Assembly: GCA_023380935.1 (NCBI GenBank)
Contig: JAMCST010000016.1
Coordinates: forward strand, 25,073 to 89,072
Length of the DNA stretch: 64,000 bases
From: Patescibacteria group bacterium
GTDB taxonomy: Bacteria; Patescibacteriota; Microgenomatia; UBA1406; GWC2-37-13
Direction: 5' to 3'
A program made the position numbers and the translations under genes. Positions 60,769 to 64,000 of the stretch are shown here, one piece after another. Numbering within the stretch: the stretch's first letter is position 1; the number at the start of each line of letters is the position of its first letter. The notes beneath the pieces are model-generated. The model had not been told where the DNA came from, did no database searches, and saw only the letters and a program-made list of their open reading frames with translations.

Positions 60769-61689
60769 ATGGTCAGCCGGCGAGTTTCTTTATACCTGCG
60801 TTTACTGCGGGTAAATCAATGGATCAAAAACCTGGTGGTTTTTACTGCCATTATTTTTTCCGGCAAGCTCTTCGACGCCGAATTAACCGTTAAAAGTTTC
60901 TATGCCTTCTTTATTTTTTGTTTGTTGTCATCAACCTCATATGTATTGAATGACATCATCGACTATCAGTTTGACCGCAAACACCCGATCAAGCGTTACC
61001 GCCCGGTAGCTTCGGGGGAGATCACCATTCCCCAGGCGACCTTTTTGGCTTTTGTTCTGACAATTGTTTCGCTGGTGGTTGCCCTGATCTTTGCCCGGTC
61101 GCTTTTTTTCCTCGCCCTGGTTTTTATTCTTCTTCACTTTTTATACTCGCTTTACCTGAAGCGCTATCCGGTGATCGACATCTTCACCATCTCGTTTTCC
61201 TTTATGGTCAGGACGCTGGCGGGAGAAGTGGCGTCGGGATACCACATTCCCATCTGGTTGTTTTTGACGATTTTTTTTGTTTCGTTGTTTATGGCGGCGA
61301 TCAAGCGCCAGGCCGAATTGGGGGTGGTCGGAAGGGGGGCGCGCACCGCCCTGGTTCATTACAACAAACACTTCCTGGATTTTCTTACCTATACTTTTGC
61401 CACCGCCACCATCATTGCCTATGCCACCTATACTTATGTTGAGCGGCCGTCCCAGGCCACCACGCCGCTCACCCGGTTTTTTGTCGATCTTTATCCGGAC
61501 TTTGAAGCGAGAAAATGGATGATGGTGACGATTCCCCTTGTGGTTTACGGCATTTCCCGTTACGCCCAGTTGCTTTACGAAAAAGCCGAGGGCGAGCGAC
61601 CGGAGAAAATCATCACCACCGACCCGCCCCTGGTCGCCACCGTCTTTTTATGGGGGACGGTGATTATCGGACTGATCTATTTGTTTTAA
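60769..61689 (+). CDS. UbiA family prenyltransferase, decaprenyl-phosphate phosphoribosyltransferase-like
   Basis: 306 residues, nine membrane helices. The first Asp motif is SYVLNDIIDYQFDRKHPIKR (about 62-81), followed by YRPVASGEITIPQA; the second is near YLKRYPVIDIFTISFSFMVR (about 126-145). The start LRLLRVNQWIKNLVVFTAII is typical of DPPR synthases, which attach phosphoribose to polyprenyl phosphate, the first step to polyprenyl-phospho-arabinose. The ATG at 60769 (8 bases after TATAAT) is preferred over GTG at 60766. Fits a pentose-based surface glycan, together with the RGP remnant at 22673. Confidence 0.85.
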   Translation: MVSRRVSLYLRLLRVNQWIKNLVVFTAIIFSGKLFDAELTVKSFYAFFIFCLLSSTSYVLNDIIDYQFDRKHPIKRYRPVASGEITIPQATFLAFVLTIVSLVVALIFARSLFFLALVFILLHFLYSLYLKRYPVIDIFTISFSFMVRTLAGEVASGYHIPIWLFLTIFFVSLFMAAIKRQAELGVVGRGARTALVHYNKHFLDFLTYTFATATIIAYATYTYVERPSQATTPLTRFFVDLYPDFEARKWMMVTIPLVVYGISRYAQLLYEKAEGERPEKIITTDPPLVATVFLWGTVIIGLIYLF

Positions 61690-61772
61690 TTTGTGGTTTA
61701 TAGTCGGTTGCAAATTAAAAAAATCTGTGTCAGAATTGAGCCGTTAGCATTTTTTGTTCTTCTTTTGTCCAT

Positions 61773-62777
<1,005 letters not shown>

Positions 62778-62783
62778 ATCTGC

Positions 62784-63284
62784 ATGGAACAAGCCGAACA
62801 ACGCGCGCGCCTACTGAATTATGCCTATTTCTATCTGAAGTTTCGCCCGCGCAGCAAAGAAGAACTAAGTCGCTATCTGGCCAAAAAGCTCAGCCGATTG
62901 GGCGGGCCAGAGACGCTGGTGGACACGGTTGTTTCTCAACTTGAACAAGAGGGACTGGTCGACGACCGGTCTTTTATCGACTGGTTGGTACGGAGCCGTT
63001 CGGTGTGCCACCCTAAAGGCAGTTTTGCCATTAAAGGAGAGCTGCGTCGTTTTGGCGTCGCCCAGGAACTTGTAGACGCATACTTCTCCCGCCATCCGGT
63101 CAACGAGCAGGCGGGCGCCGACCGGCTGCTGCGGGCCCGCTGGTGTCGTTTGGCCGGCTTGCCAGAGCCGAAACGCTGGCAAAGGGCAGTCGCTTTGTTG
63201 GTGCGGCGGGGATTTGATTTTTCCGTGGCGCGACAGGCCTATAAAAATGCAGTTGCGTTTGCCAAAAGTCAGGAAAAGGGGTAA
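62784..63284 (+). CDS. recX: Regulatory protein RecX
   Basis: Binds RecA filaments and limits their extension. 166 residues, three helical repeats: LLNYAYFYLKFRPRSKEELS RYLAKK (split), VVSQLEQEGLVDDRSFIDWL, and SFAIKGELRRFGVAQELVDA. The D-x-x-F-x-x-x-W pattern in repeat 2 and K-G-x-x-x-I-x-x-E-L-x-x-x-G-V are the usual signatures. Directly behind recA, the common arrangement. Confidence 0.93.
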   Translation: MEQAEQRARLLNYAYFYLKFRPRSKEELSRYLAKKLSRLGGPETLVDTVVSQLEQEGLVDDRSFIDWLVRSRSVCHPKGSFAIKGELRRFGVAQELVDAYFSRHPVNEQAGADRLLRARWCRLAGLPEPKRWQRAVALLVRRGFDFSVARQAYKNAVAFAKSQEKG

Positions 63285-63451
63285 AATATAAATGTTAATA
63301 ATTAACGAAGACCGATAATCAAATTACCCACTTATTCATCCATGTTGTTCTTTTACTCTTGCTCTTAACCAACCAACGGCGGCCGGGGATTGACCGGTAA
63401 GGTTATATTCAAGTGTGGTAAGGAAATCGTCTTCATCAGACCATAAACAAT
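63285..63451 (+). other. Intergenic region before rny, no recognised element
   Basis: 167 bases between recX and rny. It is AT-rich near 63285-63345, but I could not find a properly spaced promoter, hairpin terminator or RNA motif. A TTGACC at 63390 and TATATT at 63404 are only 8 bases apart and were not accepted. Confidence 0.4.
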
Positions 63452-64000
63452 ATGTGGAAAACAATACTGGAGAAGATTTTTCATACAGAAGAGGCGAAAG
63501 AAACCGCCTTAGCCAAGGCCAACCAGGAGAGCAAAAGCATTGTTCTGCGGGCCAACGAAGAGGCGATGCGCATTAAACAGGAAGCCGAGCACGAGTCGAG
63601 AAAAATCCTCCGCGATGCGCTTGAGGCGGAAAAACGCCTGGCAAAAAAAGAGCAGCAACTCGACGACCGGTCCGCCCAGCTCAATCGAGAGCAGGTAACC
63701 GTGGAAAGAGAAAGAACCGCGAGTCACACCCTCAAGAGAGACTGGGAGGAAAAGCGGGAAGCGATTTTGCAAAAGCTGGAAAAGATTGCCCAGATGACCA
63801 AAGACCAAGCGAAAGAGTTATTGCTGCAGGGATGGGAAGAGAAATTGAAACGGGAAATTGCCGGTCAAATCAAGGCGGCCGACGAACAAGTAAAGCAAGC
63901 GGTGGACGAAAAGGCAAAACAGCTCCTGATCGACGCCATGCGTTACGGCGCCACCGATACGGTGGCGGAGTACACCCTGTCGGTGGTGAACCTACCCAAC
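63452..64000 (+). CDS. rny: Ribonuclease Y, 3' part beyond window edge
   Basis: Endoribonuclease that starts mRNA decay. Only the first 183 codons are inside the window. MWKTILEKIFHTEEAKETAL is followed by a long coiled coil (IKQEAEHESRKILRDALEAE, RSAQLNREQVTVERERTA) and the conserved lead-in to the KH domain (AMRYGATDTVAEYTLSVVNL ending PN). The KH and HD catalytic domains lie outside. Unlike Bacillus RNase Y there is no N-terminal membrane helix at this start; an upstream in-frame extension was not seen. recA-recX-rny order is common in bacteria. Confidence 0.88.
   Translation, partial: MWKTILEKIFHTEEAKETALAKANQESKSIVLRANEEAMRIKQEAEHESRKILRDALEAEKRLAKKEQQLDDRSAQLNREQVTVERERTASHTLKRDWEEKREAILQKLEKIAQMTKDQAKELLLQGWEEKLKREIAGQIKAADEQVKQAVDEKAKQLLIDAMRYGATDTVAEYTLSVVNLPN

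Overview
The window looks like a chromosomal piece of a Candidate Phyla Radiation (Patescibacteria) bacterium, most likely Microgenomates-like. This is inferred from gene content, not from a tree. Coding density is very high, many genes overlap by a few bases, and many small envelope proteins have one N-terminal helix followed by a Pro/Ser/Thr linker. Central metabolism is patchy (RpiB, Rpe, GpmI, cupin-type phosphoglucose isomerase, ManA). Several families are common in CPR or archaea (EndoQ-type PHP nuclease, PIN RNA-ligase-partner protein, class II ribonucleotide reductase). TGA is used as a normal stop, so the recoded CPR lineages are excluded. Base composition is about half G+C, with some clearly AT-richer islands.

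Layout. 0-8.5 kb: pyrD (cut by the edge), rpiB, rnhA, dprA, gpmI, rpe, a PIG-V-like membrane mannosyltransferase and PBP2. 8.5-13.8 kb: a Tat-signal toroid protein, a 1028-residue SecA-like helicase of unknown role and a TIM-barrel isomerase. 13.9-22.7 kb: a surface locus with a lipoprotein, a 1952-residue Cys/Ser-rich secreted protein with tandem FN3-like units, and a PilX-like pilin. It abuts a truncated RGP/UDP-arabinopyranose-mutase fragment. 22.8-27.7 kb: an FNR-type reductase, a TPR protein, a HerA/VirD4-like ATPase and acylphosphatase. 27.8-31.5 kb: smpB and ssrA (tmRNA) are separated by an AT-rich island bounded by two copies of the smpB 3' end. 31.6-40.3 kb: GIY-YIG protein, ABC-2 exporter, GNAT, arginase-like protein, EamA transporter, NfeD/SPFH pair and several unknowns. 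40.4-48 kb: EndoQ, O-antigen ligase-like protein, acyltransferase 3, SpoIID-like protein, VirB2/TrbC-like pilin, a sortase-signal protein and a PIN protein. 48.2-52.3 kb: nrdR, nrdJ, cobalamin adenosyltransferase, thioredoxin. 52.4-55.95 kb: Xer-like protein, dnaN, dnaA and the probable replication origin. 56-64 kb: comF, a PerM-like permease, an FAD oxidoreductase, sugar isomerases, a DPPR-synthase-like UbiA protein, recA, recX and the start of rny.

How the parts fit. nrdR-nrdJ-adenosyltransferase is a coherent B12-dependent deoxynucleotide module, and thioredoxin next door could reduce the enzyme. The origin is supported by two head-to-head perfect DnaA boxes beside dnaA and by a switch from C-rich to G-rich on the + strand there. 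DprA, ComF, RecA/RecX and the pilin-like proteins fit DNA uptake and recombination. The sugar-phosphate enzymes together with the PIG-V, UbiA, O-antigen ligase-like and acyltransferase proteins point to polyprenyl-linked surface glycan synthesis.

Most interesting observations: the smpB-duplication island beside tmRNA; a 25-residue tmRNA tag ending in VMA; a Xer-family protein that has lost its catalytic Tyr; a SecA-like helicase of unknown role; -10 boxes placed 6-9 nt before many start codons, implying leaderless mRNAs; and a broken RGP gene.
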